A model generated the notes under the pieces. It saw nothing but the letters and a program-made list of their open reading frames with translations. It was not told the origin of the DNA and did not search any database. DNA of 34,183 nucleotides. Source: Burkholderiales bacterium. Its GTDB lineage: Bacteria; Pseudomonadota; Gammaproteobacteria; Burkholderiales; Burkholderiaceae_C. Of the stretch, positions 1-7,315 are shown one piece after another. Where the stretch lies: contig JAIXLP010000090.1 in NCBI GenBank assembly GCA_026954015.1, positions 1 through 34,183 on the forward strand. The letters are read 5' to 3'. The stretch's first letter is position 1. Each line of letters begins with the position of its first letter. The position numbers were made by a program, and so were the translations under genes.

Positions 1-673
1 TGGTGGACGCCACCAGCACCACGTCCACCGTCTGGTAGGGGTGCGCGCCGTGGCCGCCCTTGCCCGTCACCTCGATCGTGATGCGGTCGGCCGCGGCCAT
101 CATCGCGCCGTCGTTGATGCCCACCGTGCCCGGCGCCATCGCGGGCCAGTTGTGCATCGCATAGACCGCGCGCACCGGAAAGCGCTCGAACAGGCCATCT
201 TCGATCATCACGCGCGCGCCGCCCATGCCCTCCTCGCCGGGCTGGAAGATCAGCACCGCGGTGCCATCGAAGCGCCGCGTGGCGGCCAGGTAGCGCGCCG
301 CGCCCAGCAGCATGGTCACGTGTCCGTCGTGGCCGCAGCCATGCATCAGCCCGCCCTTGCACGATTTCCACGCAAAGTCGTTGTGCTCGGTCATCGGCAG
401 CGCGTCCATGTCCGCGCGCAGCCCCACCATCGCGCCGCTGGCGTGCGACTGCCCGCGAATCACCGCGACCACGCCGGTGCGGCCTATGCCTTCATGCACC
501 TCGTCCACGCCGCAGACCCTGAGCGACTCGCGCACCCGGGCGCTGGTGTAGGCCTCTTCAAAGCCCAGCTCCGGGTGCGCGTGCAGGTCGCGCCGCAGCG
601 CGGTGAGCTCGGGGTGGAACTGCGTGATCTCGGCAAACGCCCGGCCGCTCGCACGATAGCGCAGAGCCTGCAT
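1..673 (-). CDS. M20 family metallo-amidohydrolase (hippurate hydrolase type), C-terminus outside window
   Basis: The reading frame opens at an ATG at 671-673, preceded by a GAGAGGGA ribosome-binding site, and is still open at the left edge after 224 codons. The visible part is the N-terminal catalytic half of the M20 aminoacylase/hippurate hydrolase family. It contains GLRADMDALPM, the metal-binding MHGCGHDGH and the QPGEEGMGGA stretch carrying the general-base glutamates. The dimerisation domain starts near the cut (GKGGHGAHPYQ). Enzymes of this family are cytosolic and hydrolyse N-acyl or N-carbamoyl amino acids with two divalent metals; the substrate cannot be told from sequence. The gene lies downstream of the porin on the same strand but after the porin terminator, so it probably has its own promoter in 674-746, where I see no clear one. 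The family call is secure and the substrate is not. Confidence 0.88.
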   Translation of the reverse strand, partial: MQALRYRASGRAFAEITQFHPELTALRRDLHAHPELGFEEAYTSARVRESLRVCGVDEVHEGIGRTGVVAVIRGQSHASGAMVGLRADMDALPMTEHNDFAWKSCKGGLMHGCGHDGHVTMLLGAARYLAATRRFDGTAVLIFQPGEEGMGGARVMIEDGLFERFPVRAVYAMHNWPAMAPGTVGINDGAMMAAADRITIEVTGKGGHGAHPYQTVDVVLVAST

Positions 674-746
674 GCAATTCCCTCTCGAAAAACCGGCGAA
701 TGCGCACCGCTACCCACGTATGCACGCCCGCGCGCAAGAACGCGCC

Positions 747-772
747 ATAAAAAAGCCGCCCGAAGGCGGCTT
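747..772 (-). terminator. Intrinsic terminator of the porin gene
   Basis: An 8-bp perfect stem (AAGCCGCC at 753-760, GGCGGCTT at 765-772) with a 4-base loop is followed on the minus strand by a run of six T. It lies about 20 bases after the porin stop codon, which is the textbook arrangement of a Rho-independent terminator. Confidence 0.85.
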
Positions 773-792
773 CTCGATCTGACCTGAAAGGA

Positions 793-1692
793 TCAGAAGT
801 TGTGGGCCACGCCCACGCCCCACACGTTCGTGGAAGCGTTGTTAACGCGGCTGTACACGGCGTACAGGCGGGTACGCTTGGACAGCGCGTAGTTCGCGCC
901 CAGATCCACGCCAGTGCGCTTGGCTTGGGTGTTGCGCGCCACGTTGATCCAGGGGTTGATCGCGCCAAAGGTGCCGCCGGCGCCCAGGTGGAAGCCGCGG
1001 GCCGTACCGTTGCCGGGGGCGTCGATGTAGCCTGCATTCACCGCGAAGCCGCCAAAGTTGTAGGCGCCGTTCAGGGCCCAGCCGGTGCTCAGGCTCTTGA
1101 CCTTGTTCGCATACAGGTTGGCGGTCAGCGGGCCGTTGGCGTACTTCAGCGCCAATTCAGCCGTGTTGGGGGCCGGATCGGTGTTGTTCTTGAGCTGGTA
1201 CGACGCTTCAACGCTGAACCCGCTGAAATTCGGGCTCAGGTACTTAAACATGTTGTCGTTACGAGCACCCATGCCGTTGAAGCCCAAGCCACTGCCCAGC
1301 ACCGCGCTGGCGCGGGTGGAAGGAATCGTCCAGATGCTGGTATCGAACCCGACGGTGTACTGGCGGCCCATGCGCAGCTCGCCAAAACCGCCGCTCAGGC
1401 CCATCCAGGCTTGGCGTTGGAACAGCTTGTTGGTGGTGTTATCCAGCGCGCCGTTGTTGATGAAGAAACCGTTTTCCATCAGGAAGTTGGCCTTCAGACC
1501 GCCACCCAGATCTTCGGTGCCCTTGAAGCCGAGGCGGCTGCCGGTGCCGTCAGGCTGGTCCATCATCTGGGTCTTTACGCCCGTACCACCACCGATACCG
1601 ACGTTGGCGACGCCATAGATCGTCACCGACGACTGCGCCATCGCGAAGCTCGAGGCACCCAGGACTGCCAAGGCAATCAGAGATTTTTTCAT
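793..1692 (-). CDS. Gram-negative general porin (Omp32-type)
   Basis: This 299-residue protein is a predicted outer-membrane beta-barrel that would form a trimeric diffusion pore. Residues 1-19 are a typical signal peptide (KK, hydrophobic core, AMA cleavage), with the mature protein starting QSSVTIYG as in many betaproteobacterial porins. The final residue is Phe in a strand-like ending (GVGVAHNF), the signature recognised by the BAM machinery. Alternating aromatic/glycine strands such as RLGFKGTEDLGGGLKANF and RQAWMGLSGGFGELRMGRQ match the porin family barrel, including the PEFGV/RMGRQ region near the eyelet loop. It is somewhat shorter than many family members (about 330-350 residues). A GGAG ribosome-binding site precedes the ATG and a strong terminator follows the stop, so it is probably transcribed alone and at high level. 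Ion selectivity is not predictable here. Confidence 0.93.
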   Translation of the reverse strand: MKKSLIALAVLGASSFAMAQSSVTIYGVANVGIGGGTGVKTQMMDQPDGTGSRLGFKGTEDLGGGLKANFLMENGFFINNGALDNTTNKLFQRQAWMGLSGGFGELRMGRQYTVGFDTSIWTIPSTRASAVLGSGLGFNGMGARNDNMFKYLSPNFSGFSVEASYQLKNNTDPAPNTAELALKYANGPLTANLYANKVKSLSTGWALNGAYNFGGFAVNAGYIDAPGNGTARGFHLGAGGTFGAINPWINVARNTQAKRTGVDLGANYALSKRTRLYAVYSRVNNASTNVWGVGVAHNF

Positions 1693-1788
1693 TGCGAATT
1701 ACTCCAAGGTTAAATAGAGGGCTCCGGCCTACAAGACTTTGCGAGCGCCGCCTCGCCGGGCCAACCTCCTGGTGGGGAAGTTCTGCGT

Positions 1789-1817
1789 ATTGCACCAGAG
1801 CGCGGCCGGTTAGGCAA
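1789..1817 (-). promoter_or_regulatory. Candidate promoter of the porin gene
   Basis: On the minus strand TTGCCT (1812-1817) and TGCAAT (1789-1794) are spaced by 17 bases, each matching the sigma-70 consensus in 4 of 6 positions. They would give a leader of about 90 bases before the porin ATG. The 1693-1880 gap contains no gene; this is the best promoter-like pair I found in it, and it is weak. Confidence 0.3.
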
Positions 1818-1880
1818 AGCAAATTGACCGAAACGGGGCCAGAGAGCGCGATTTTGTTGCCCGACAACAACAAACCGCAA

Positions 1881-2330
1881 TCAGACGGCCACCACGTCGA
1901 AGCCGGTCGTGATCTCGGCCGTGCGCCCGAGCATTGCGGTGGCCGAGCAGTATTTCTCGTGGCTGAGCTGCACGGCGCGGGCCACCGCCTCGTGCGCGAG
2001 CGCGTGGCCGGTGACGGTGAAATGCAGGTGGATCTTCGTGAACACCTTGGGGTCGGTCCCGGCGCGCTCTGCGCTCAGGCGCACGCTGCACCCGCGCACG
2101 TCGTGGCGCCCGCGCCGCAGGATCATCACCACGTCGTAGGCGGTGCAGCCACCCGCCCCTGCGAGCACGGTTTCCATGGGCCGGGGCGCCAGGTTCAGGC
2201 CGCCCTGCTCGGGCCGGGCCGCGTCGGGCGCGCCATCCATGGCCAGGATGTGGCCGCTGCCGGTTTCGGCGACAAACCCCATGCCGGATCGGGTGCCGGC
2301 GGGGCCAGTCCAGCTCACGGTGCACTCCAT
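1881..2330 (-). CDS. OsmC family protein
   Basis: This 149-residue protein belongs to the OsmC/Ohr fold, usually thiol peroxidases that use paired cysteines against organic hydroperoxides. The start at 2330 (MECTVSW) is chosen over an upstream in-frame ATG because GGAGAG sits directly before it and the upstream extension looks non-homologous. Family marks are NLAPRPMETVLAGAGGCTAYDV, carrying the first catalytic Cys, and SHEKYCSATAML, carrying the second. The pattern is that of the YhfA-like branch rather than Ohr or classical OsmC, so the physiological substrate is uncertain. Its start faces ilvA across about 60 bases, so the two share a small divergent control region. Confidence 0.88.
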   Translation of the reverse strand: MECTVSWTGPAGTRSGMGFVAETGSGHILAMDGAPDAARPEQGGLNLAPRPMETVLAGAGGCTAYDVVMILRRGRHDVRGCSVRLSAERAGTDPKVFTKIHLHFTVTGHALAHEAVARAVQLSHEKYCSATAMLGRTAEITTGFDVVAV

Positions 2331-2389
2331 CGATACTCTCCGCGTTGTCCTAAGATGCGGCATTTTGCAGCGCAACATGCGCTTACGCC

Positions 2390-3958
2390 ATGGCCCAGCC
2401 CCTCACGCCATTCGATTACCTCAAGAAAATCCTCACCGCCCGGGTCTATGACGTGGCGATCGAATCCGACCTGCAGCCGGCCAGGGCGCTGTCGCGGCGG
2501 CTGCACAACCGCGTGCTGCTCAAGCGCGAGGACCAGCAGCCGGTGTTCAGCTTCAAGCTGCGCGGCGCCTACAACAAGATGGCGTGCCTCACGCCCGAGC
2601 AGATCGCCAAGGGCGTGATCTGCGCCTCGGCGGGCAACCATGCGCAGGGCGTCGCGCTGGCCGCGAGCCGCCTGGGCACGCGCGCCGTGATCGTGATGCC
2701 CACGACGACGCCGCAGGTGAAGATCGACGCGGTGAAGAACCTCGGCGGCGAGGTGGTGCTCACCGGCGAGAGCTATTCCGACGCCTACGACGAGGCCGTG
2801 CGGCTGCAGCAGCGCGAGGGCCTGACCTTCATCCACCCGTTTGACGACCCCGACGTGATCGCCGGGCAGGGCACGGTCGCGATGGAGATGCTGCGCCAGT
2901 TGCAGCACCTGGGCAGCAACCGGCTCGACGCGGTGTTCGTGCCCATAGGCGGCGGCGGGCTGATCTCGGGCGTGGCCAACTACATCAAGGCGGTGCGCCC
3001 CGAAATCCGCGTGATCGGCGTGCAGATGAACGATTCGGCCGCGATGGCGCAGTCCGCCAGCCAGCGCCAGCGCGTGCACCTTCAGGATGTGGGGCTGTTT
3101 TCCGACGGCACGGCGGTGAAGATCGTGGGCGAGGAGACGTTCCGCGTCGCAAGCACGCTGGTGGACGATTACGTGCTGGTCGACACCGACGCGGTGTGCG
3201 CCGCGATCAAGGACATCTTTGTCGACACGCGCAGCATCGTCGAGCCTGCCGGCGCACTCGGCGTGGCGGCGATCAAGCAGTACGTGGCCACGCACAAGAC
3301 GCGCGGCGAGACCTACGCGGCCATCCTCTCGGGCGCGAACATGAACTTCGGGCGGCTGCGCTTCGTGGCCGAGCGCGCGGAGATGGGCGAGGAGCGCGAA
3401 GCGCTGTTCGCCGTCACGATCCCCGAGGAGCGCGGCAGCTTCAAGCGCTTTTGCGAACTGGTGGGCGCGCTGCCCGGCGGCCCGCGCAGCGTGACCGAAT
3501 TCAACTACCGCATCAGCGACGCGCAGCGGGCCCACGTGTTCGTGGGCCTGTCGACGCACAGCCGGGGCGAATCGGAAAAGATCGCGCGCATCTTCGACAA
3601 GAGCGGCTTTCACGCGCTCGACCTCACGCACGACGAAATGGCGAAGGAGCACCTGCGCCACCTTGTCGGCGGGCACTCCGATCTGGCACGCAACGAACGG
3701 CTGATGCGCTTTACCTTCCCCGAGCGACCCGGCGCGCTGTTCAAGTTCCTGAACCTGATGGCGCCGACGTGGAACATCTCGCTGTTTCACTACCGCAACC
3801 AGGGCGCGGACTACGGCCGCATCCTCGTGGGCATGCAGGTGCCACCCAGCGACGGCGCCGCGTTCGAGACCTTCTTGCGTACGCTGGGCTACCCCTGCGC
3901 GGAAGAAACGGCCAACCCGGCCTACCAGCTCTTTCTGCAGGCCAACGGCCACGGATGA
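2390..3958 (+). CDS. ilvA: Threonine ammonia-lyase, biosynthetic (threonine deaminase)
   Basis: This is a PLP enzyme that deaminates threonine to 2-oxobutanoate, the committed step to isoleucine, in the cytosol. At 522 residues it is the full-length allosteric form. Residues 1-320 are the fold-type II catalytic domain with the Schiff-base lysine K56 in SFKLRGAYNKM, the substrate loop SAGNHAQG at 80-87 and the phosphate-binding GGGGL near 187-191. Two ACT-like regulatory domains follow (about 335-415 and 430-520), as in isoleucine-inhibited, valine-activated enzymes; short catabolic TdcB lacks them. No clear ribosome-binding site precedes the ATG. A TAAGAT at 2351-2356 could be a -10 element, giving a leader of under 30 bases. 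The gene is convergent with msrA. No leader peptide or attenuator was seen. Confidence 0.96.
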   Translation: MAQPLTPFDYLKKILTARVYDVAIESDLQPARALSRRLHNRVLLKREDQQPVFSFKLRGAYNKMACLTPEQIAKGVICASAGNHAQGVALAASRLGTRAVIVMPTTTPQVKIDAVKNLGGEVVLTGESYSDAYDEAVRLQQREGLTFIHPFDDPDVIAGQGTVAMEMLRQLQHLGSNRLDAVFVPIGGGGLISGVANYIKAVRPEIRVIGVQMNDSAAMAQSASQRQRVHLQDVGLFSDGTAVKIVGEETFRVASTLVDDYVLVDTDAVCAAIKDIFVDTRSIVEPAGALGVAAIKQYVATHKTRGETYAAILSGANMNFGRLRFVAERAEMGEEREALFAVTIPEERGSFKRFCELVGALPGGPRSVTEFNYRISDAQRAHVFVGLSTHSRGESEKIARIFDKSGFHALDLTHDEMAKEHLRHLVGGHSDLARNERLMRFTFPERPGALFKFLNLMAPTWNISLFHYRNQGADYGRILVGMQVPPSDGAAFETFLRTLGYPCAEETANPAYQLFLQANGHG

Positions 3959-3981
3959 AGCGCGCCGCCCGTGGCGGGCCC

Positions 3982-4524
3982 TTACGCGCCTTCCTTGAGG
4001 TGCCGGGCAAACGCCTGGCGAAACTTGTGCACCTTGGGCTGGATCACGTAGGTGCAGTAGCCCTGGTGCGGATGGTTGCGAAAGTAGGTGCCGTGGTAGT
4101 CCTCGGCAGGCCAGAACCGCGTGAGCGGCAGCACCTCGGTCACGATGGGCGTGCCGTAGTGGCCGCTCGCGTCAAGCTCGCGCACCATGGCGCGCGCCAG
4201 TTCACCGTGCGCCGGGTCGCTGTAGTACACGCCGCTGCGGTACTGCGTGCCCACGTCGTTGCCCTGGCGGTTGAGCTGGGTCGGGTCGTGCGTGGCAAAG
4301 AAGATTTCCAGCACGTCGCGCGCGCCGATTTCGACCGGGTCCCACAGCAGGCGCACCGCCTCCACGCAACCCGTCGTGCCCGTGCAGACCTGCTCGTAGC
4401 TCGGCGCGGTCGTCACGTGGCCATTGGCGTAGCCGCTGCGCACCTCCAGCACGCCGCGCACGCGCTCGAACACCGCCTCGGTGCACCAGAAGCAGCCGCC
4501 GCCCAGCACAAGAGTCTCCTGCAT
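3982..4524 (-). CDS. msrA: Peptide-methionine (S)-S-oxide reductase
   Basis: This 180-residue repair enzyme reduces methionine-S-sulfoxide in proteins and free methionine using thioredoxin. The start at 4524 (MQETLVLGGGCFWC) is placed right before the catalytic motif, as is usual in the family; the frame stays open further upstream without similarity. The nucleophile is C11 in GGCFWCTE. Other family blocks visible are SGYANGHV, YEQVCTG, DPTQLNRQGNDVGTQYRSG and FWPAEDYHGTYFRNHP. The protein ends soon after KVHKFRQAF, so it lacks the extra resolving cysteines found in longer MsrA forms. It is not fused to MsrB. It is divergent from pcm, another protein-repair methyltransferase family, which may or may not be meaningful. 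Confidence 0.96.
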   Translation of the reverse strand: MQETLVLGGGCFWCTEAVFERVRGVLEVRSGYANGHVTTAPSYEQVCTGTTGCVEAVRLLWDPVEIGARDVLEIFFATHDPTQLNRQGNDVGTQYRSGVYYSDPAHGELARAMVRELDASGHYGTPIVTEVLPLTRFWPAEDYHGTYFRNHPHQGYCTYVIQPKVHKFRQAFARHLKEGA

Positions 4525-4643
4525 CGCCTTCACCCCCACTTTCTGCGCCCCCCGCGCGGCGATACACACTATCTCGCCATGGGCAGCACGCCACCTAAAA
4601 TAGCAGGTTTGTCGCACACGCGCGATCTGCCCCCGGAGTACTC

Positions 4644-5354
4644 ATGAACCTGCCTCTGAACACGCTCGCCGATACCAGCGACCGCCTCGAACAGGCGCGC
4701 TACAACATGATCGAGCAGCAGATCCGGCCATGGAACGTGCTCGACGAGCGCGTGCTCGAACTGCTTGAGCGCCTGCACCGCGAGGATTTCGTGCCACCCG
4801 AGTACCGCGACATGGCATTCACCGACATGGAAATCCCGCTCAACGACGCGCCGGTGGAGGCGCTGCGGCTGGGCCAGATCATGCTTGCGCCGCGCGTGGA
4901 GGCGCGCATGCTGCAGGACCTGAACGTGCAGCCCGACGACCACGTGCTCGAAATCGGCGCGGGCTCGGGCTTCATGGCCGCGCTGCTCGCGGGCTGCGCC
5001 GCGCAGGTGACGACCCTTGAAATCGAGCCCCGCCTGGCGGACTTCGCGCGCAACAACCTGGCGCGCGCGGGCATCGCCAACGTGCAGGTGCGCGAGGCCG
5101 ACGGCGCGCACGGCGTCATCGAAGGCGGCCCGTTCGACGTGATCGTGCTCAGCGGCTCGGTGGCGCAGGTGCCGTCCGCGCTGCTGGAGCAGCTCAAGGA
5201 AGGCGGACGCCTGGGCGCTATCGTCGGCAACGTGCCGATGATGCGCGCCACCATCGTGCAGCGCAGCGCCGGCGGCTTCACCACGGCCTCGCCCTGGGAC
5301 GTGGTCACCGCCCGGCTGCGCAACTTCCCCGAGCCCTCGCCCTTCACCTTCTGA
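4644..5354 (+). CDS. Protein-L-isoaspartate O-methyltransferase family protein
   Basis: This 236-residue SAM-dependent methyltransferase is of the PCMT family. The SAM-binding motif I, VLEIGAGSGFMAALLA, starts at residue 101, followed by the acidic loop TLEIEPRLADFA and FDVIVLSGSV. The N-terminal part (YNMIEQQIRPWNVLDERVLELL) matches the family, but the canonical TISQP-like substrate segment is replaced by RLGQIMLAPRVEARML. This is therefore the divergent betaproteobacterial form, whose isoaspartate repair activity should not be assumed. GGAG lies six bases before the ATG, and TAAAAT at 4596-4601 may be the -10 element. The rhodanese gene starts 13 bases after its stop, so the two are co-transcribed. 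In relatives this pair often precedes a tolC-like gene, but here a tRNA gene on the other strand follows instead. Confidence 0.87.
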   Translation: MNLPLNTLADTSDRLEQARYNMIEQQIRPWNVLDERVLELLERLHREDFVPPEYRDMAFTDMEIPLNDAPVEALRLGQIMLAPRVEARMLQDLNVQPDDHVLEIGAGSGFMAALLAGCAAQVTTLEIEPRLADFARNNLARAGIANVQVREADGAHGVIEGGPFDVIVLSGSVAQVPSALLEQLKEGGRLGAIVGNVPMMRATIVQRSAGGFTTASPWDVVTARLRNFPEPSPFTF

Positions 5355-5367
5355 CCGGGCGCACGCG

Positions 5368-5706
5368 GTGGTCGCCCAGATCCGGCCCTCGCAGCTCGCA
5401 GGCTGGCTGCGCGAGCACCACGACCGGCGCCCCCTCGTGCTCGACGTGCGCGAGCCCTCGGAAATGCAGCAGGCACACCTCGCGCCCGACGGGTTCGATC
5501 TCGTCCATATCCCGATGGCCACGCTGCCTGCGCGCCTGGGCGAGCTCGACCGCCGCCGCCCCGTGGCCTGCCTGTGCCACCTGGGCGGGCGCAGCCAGCG
5601 GGTGGCGATGTACCTGGAGCAGCAGGGGTTCGAGCACGTCGCCAACATCGTCGGCGGCATCCACGCATGGTCGCTGGAATGCGATCCGAGCGTGCCGCTG
5701 TACTGA
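5368..5706 (+). CDS. Single-domain rhodanese-like sulfurtransferase
   Basis: This 112-residue protein is one rhodanese domain. Its active-site loop is C70-HLGGR-S76, which fits the CxxGxRS sulfurtransferase pattern, with the usual LVLDVREPSE strand and the C-terminal NIVGGIHAW. Such proteins carry persulfide sulfur on the loop cysteine; donor and acceptor are unknown here. Translation begins at GTG (5368), 13 bases after the upstream methyltransferase stop. No start nearer that stop is apparent, and translation may be coupled. A cytosolic location is expected because there is no signal peptide. Confidence 0.9.
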   Translation: MVAQIRPSQLAGWLREHHDRRPLVLDVREPSEMQQAHLAPDGFDLVHIPMATLPARLGELDRRRPVACLCHLGGRSQRVAMYLEQQGFEHVANIVGGIHAWSLECDPSVPLY

Positions 5707-5717
5707 ACGGCAGGCAC

Positions 5718-5742
5718 AAAAAAGCACCCGCGTGGGGTGCTC
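5718..5742 (-). terminator. Intrinsic terminator downstream of tRNA-Ser
   Basis: A stem of AGCACCC (5723-5729) and GGGTGCT (5735-5741) is followed on the minus strand by a run of six T. It begins 9 bases beyond the tRNA 3' end, so it ends the tRNA-Ser transcript. It also lies just after the rhodanese stop codon, where it would act on antisense readthrough only. Confidence 0.85.
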
Positions 5743-5750
5743 TGTCGTCC

Positions 5751-5843
5751 TGGCGGAGACGAAGGGATTCGAACCCTTGATGAGGCTCTACACCCCATAC
5801 TCCCTTAGCAGGGGAGCACCTTCGGCCACTCGGTCACGTCTCC
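5751..5843 (-). tRNA. serX: tRNA-Ser, anticodon GCU
   Basis: The 93-base gene includes an encoded CCA. The acceptor stem GGAGACG/CGTCTCC pairs perfectly with discriminator G. The T arm holds GGTTCGAATCC, and the anticodon loop reads CTGCTAA, giving anticodon GCT (reads AGC/AGU). A long variable arm (about 20 bases) marks it as a class II tRNA, consistent with serine. Confidence in identity is high; the gene symbol is only a convention. Confidence 0.96.
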
Positions 5844-5854
5844 AGGAACGGCGC

Positions 5855-5873
5855 ATTATGCCCGAGTTCGGGC
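5855..5873 (-). promoter_or_regulatory. Candidate tRNA-Ser promoter (-10 plus GC-rich discriminator) with adjacent palindrome
   Basis: On the minus strand CATAAT (5855-5860) matches the -10 consensus in 5 of 6 positions and would place the transcription start about five bases before the mature tRNA. It is followed by GCGCC, a GC-rich discriminator of the kind found on stringently controlled stable-RNA promoters. No good -35 is visible; instead a 14-base palindrome (GCCCGA, two bases, TCGGGC, 5860-5873) lies immediately upstream. Confidence 0.45.
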
Positions 5874-5903
5874 CCTGCCCAGGGCTGTGCGCCCCGGCGC
5901 AGG

Positions 5904-7163
5904 TCACTGGTCCAGGCCGAAGGCCTTGTGCAGCGCGCGCACCGCGAGTTCGACGTATTTTTCGTCGATCACGACCGAGGTCTTGATCTCGCTGGTGGAG
6001 ATCATCTTGATGTTGATGCCCTCTTCGCTCAGCGTGCGAAACATGGTGCTGGCCACGCCCACCTGGCTGCGCATGCCGATGCCGACGATGCTGACCTTGG
6101 CGATGTGCGCGTCCGTCACGAGCTGGTCGGTGCCGAGCGCGGGCAGCACCTTTTCCTTGAGCAGCGTGGTGGCGCGGTCGAGCTCGCCGCGCGGCACGGT
6201 GAAGCTGAAGTCGGTCCTGCCGTCCTTGCTCAGGTTCTGGATGATGACGTCCACATCGATGTTGGCGTCGGCCACGGCGCCGAGGATGCGGTAGGCGATG
6301 CCGGGCCTGTCGGGCACGCCGAGCACCGAGATCTTGGCCTCGTCGCGCGAGAACGCGATGCCGGAGACGATGGCTTTTTCCATTTGTTCATCTTCCTCAA
6401 GTGTGATCAGCGTGCCCGAGCGCGCCTCTTCGCCGATGTCGATGTCCCACGGGGTGAAGCTGGAGAGCACGCGCAGCGGCACCTGGTACTTGCCGGCGAA
6501 TTCGACCGAGCGGATCTGCAGCACCTTGCTGCCCAGGCTCGCCATCTCCAGCATTTCCTCGAAACTCAGCGTGTTCAGCCGCTGGGCTTCGGGCACGACG
6601 CGCGGGTCGGTGGTGTAGACGCCGTCCACGTCGGTGTAGATCAGGCATTCGTGCGCCTTCATCGCGGCGGCGATCGCCACGGCCGAGGTGTCGGAGCCGC
6701 CGCGCCCGAGCGTGGTGATGTTGTTGCCCGCGTCGATGCCCTGAAAGCCGGTGATGATGACGACCTTGCCGGCATCGAGCTCGGCGCGCACGTGCTGGTC
6801 GTCGATGGATTCGATGCGCGCCTTGGTGTAGCTGCTGTCGGTGCGCACCGGCACCTGCCAGCCGGTGAAGCTCACGGACTGCAGCCCCTCGGACTGCAGC
6901 GCGATCGCGAGCAGCGCGGACGAGGCCTGCTCGCCGGTGGCGGCAAGCTGATCGAGCTCGCGGTGGTAGGCGTCGCTCGGCCTGCCGGGCGAGAGTTCGC
7001 GCGCCAGCGCGAGCAGCCGGTTGGTCTCGCCGCTCATGGCACTGGGCACGACGACCATCTGGTGGCCTGCGCGCGCCCATTTGGCGACGCGCCGCGCGAC
7101 GTTGCGGATGCGCTCGGTGGAACCCATCGAGGTACCACCGTATTTGTGTACGTACAAGGCCAT
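5904..7163 (-). CDS. lysC: Aspartate kinase (single-function)
   Basis: This 419-residue enzyme phosphorylates aspartate, the first step to lysine, threonine, methionine and diaminopimelate. The N-terminal amino-acid kinase domain shows KYGGTSMG at 7-14, the VVVPSAMSGETNRLL strand, and the TTLGRGGSDTSAVA and YTDVDGVYTTDPR motifs. Two ACT domains follow (about 265-340 and 345-419), the site of feedback control by lysine and/or threonine in this family. There is no homoserine dehydrogenase fusion. It lies downstream of tilS with a 152-base gap containing a symmetric inverted repeat and upstream of tRNA-Ser. Pathway-wise it feeds the threonine that ilvA uses. Confidence 0.96.
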   Translation of the reverse strand: MALYVHKYGGTSMGSTERIRNVARRVAKWARAGHQMVVVPSAMSGETNRLLALARELSPGRPSDAYHRELDQLAATGEQASSALLAIALQSEGLQSVSFTGWQVPVRTDSSYTKARIESIDDQHVRAELDAGKVVIITGFQGIDAGNNITTLGRGGSDTSAVAIAAAMKAHECLIYTDVDGVYTTDPRVVPEAQRLNTLSFEEMLEMASLGSKVLQIRSVEFAGKYQVPLRVLSSFTPWDIDIGEEARSGTLITLEEDEQMEKAIVSGIAFSRDEAKISVLGVPDRPGIAYRILGAVADANIDVDVIIQNLSKDGRTDFSFTVPRGELDRATTLLKEKVLPALGTDQLVTDAHIAKVSIVGIGMRSQVGVASTMFRTLSEEGINIKMISTSEIKTSVVIDEKYVELAVRALHKAFGLDQ

Positions 7164-7215
7164 GAGCGTATGCAGGAGTCCGGGAAGCCGCGCGGCGCAG
7201 GCACCCGCTTCACCA

Positions 7216-7312
7216 GGATTTGCCTTCCGTCGGATAACGAGGCGTCAAGCCGAAGACAGTGCTGCAGCACGGCAAGGCGAACCAACAAAATCAGACGATG
7301 GAAGACAAATCC
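7216..7312. repeat. 97-bp symmetric inverted repeat in the tilS-lysC gap
   Basis: GGATTTGCCTTCCGTCG (7216-7232) is repeated in reverse complement at 7296-7312 with two mismatches. Exactly midway between the arms is a perfect 12-base palindrome, GTGCTGCAGCAC (7259-7270). The segments between arms and centre do not pair. It occupies most of the 152-base gap between tilS and lysC. It could be a decayed miniature transposable element or a regulatory leader of lysC; sequence alone does not decide. Confidence 0.6.
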
Positions 7313-7315
7313 GTA

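Noticed and set aside
3959..3981. GC-rich hairpin between ilvA and msrA as a bidirectional terminator
   Set aside because: The stem is short and there is no T run on either strand.
7164..7315. A lysine riboswitch before lysC
   Set aside because: The gap has an inverted repeat with a central palindrome but not the multi-helix junction or conserved loops of the lysine riboswitch, which is also not typical of betaproteobacteria.
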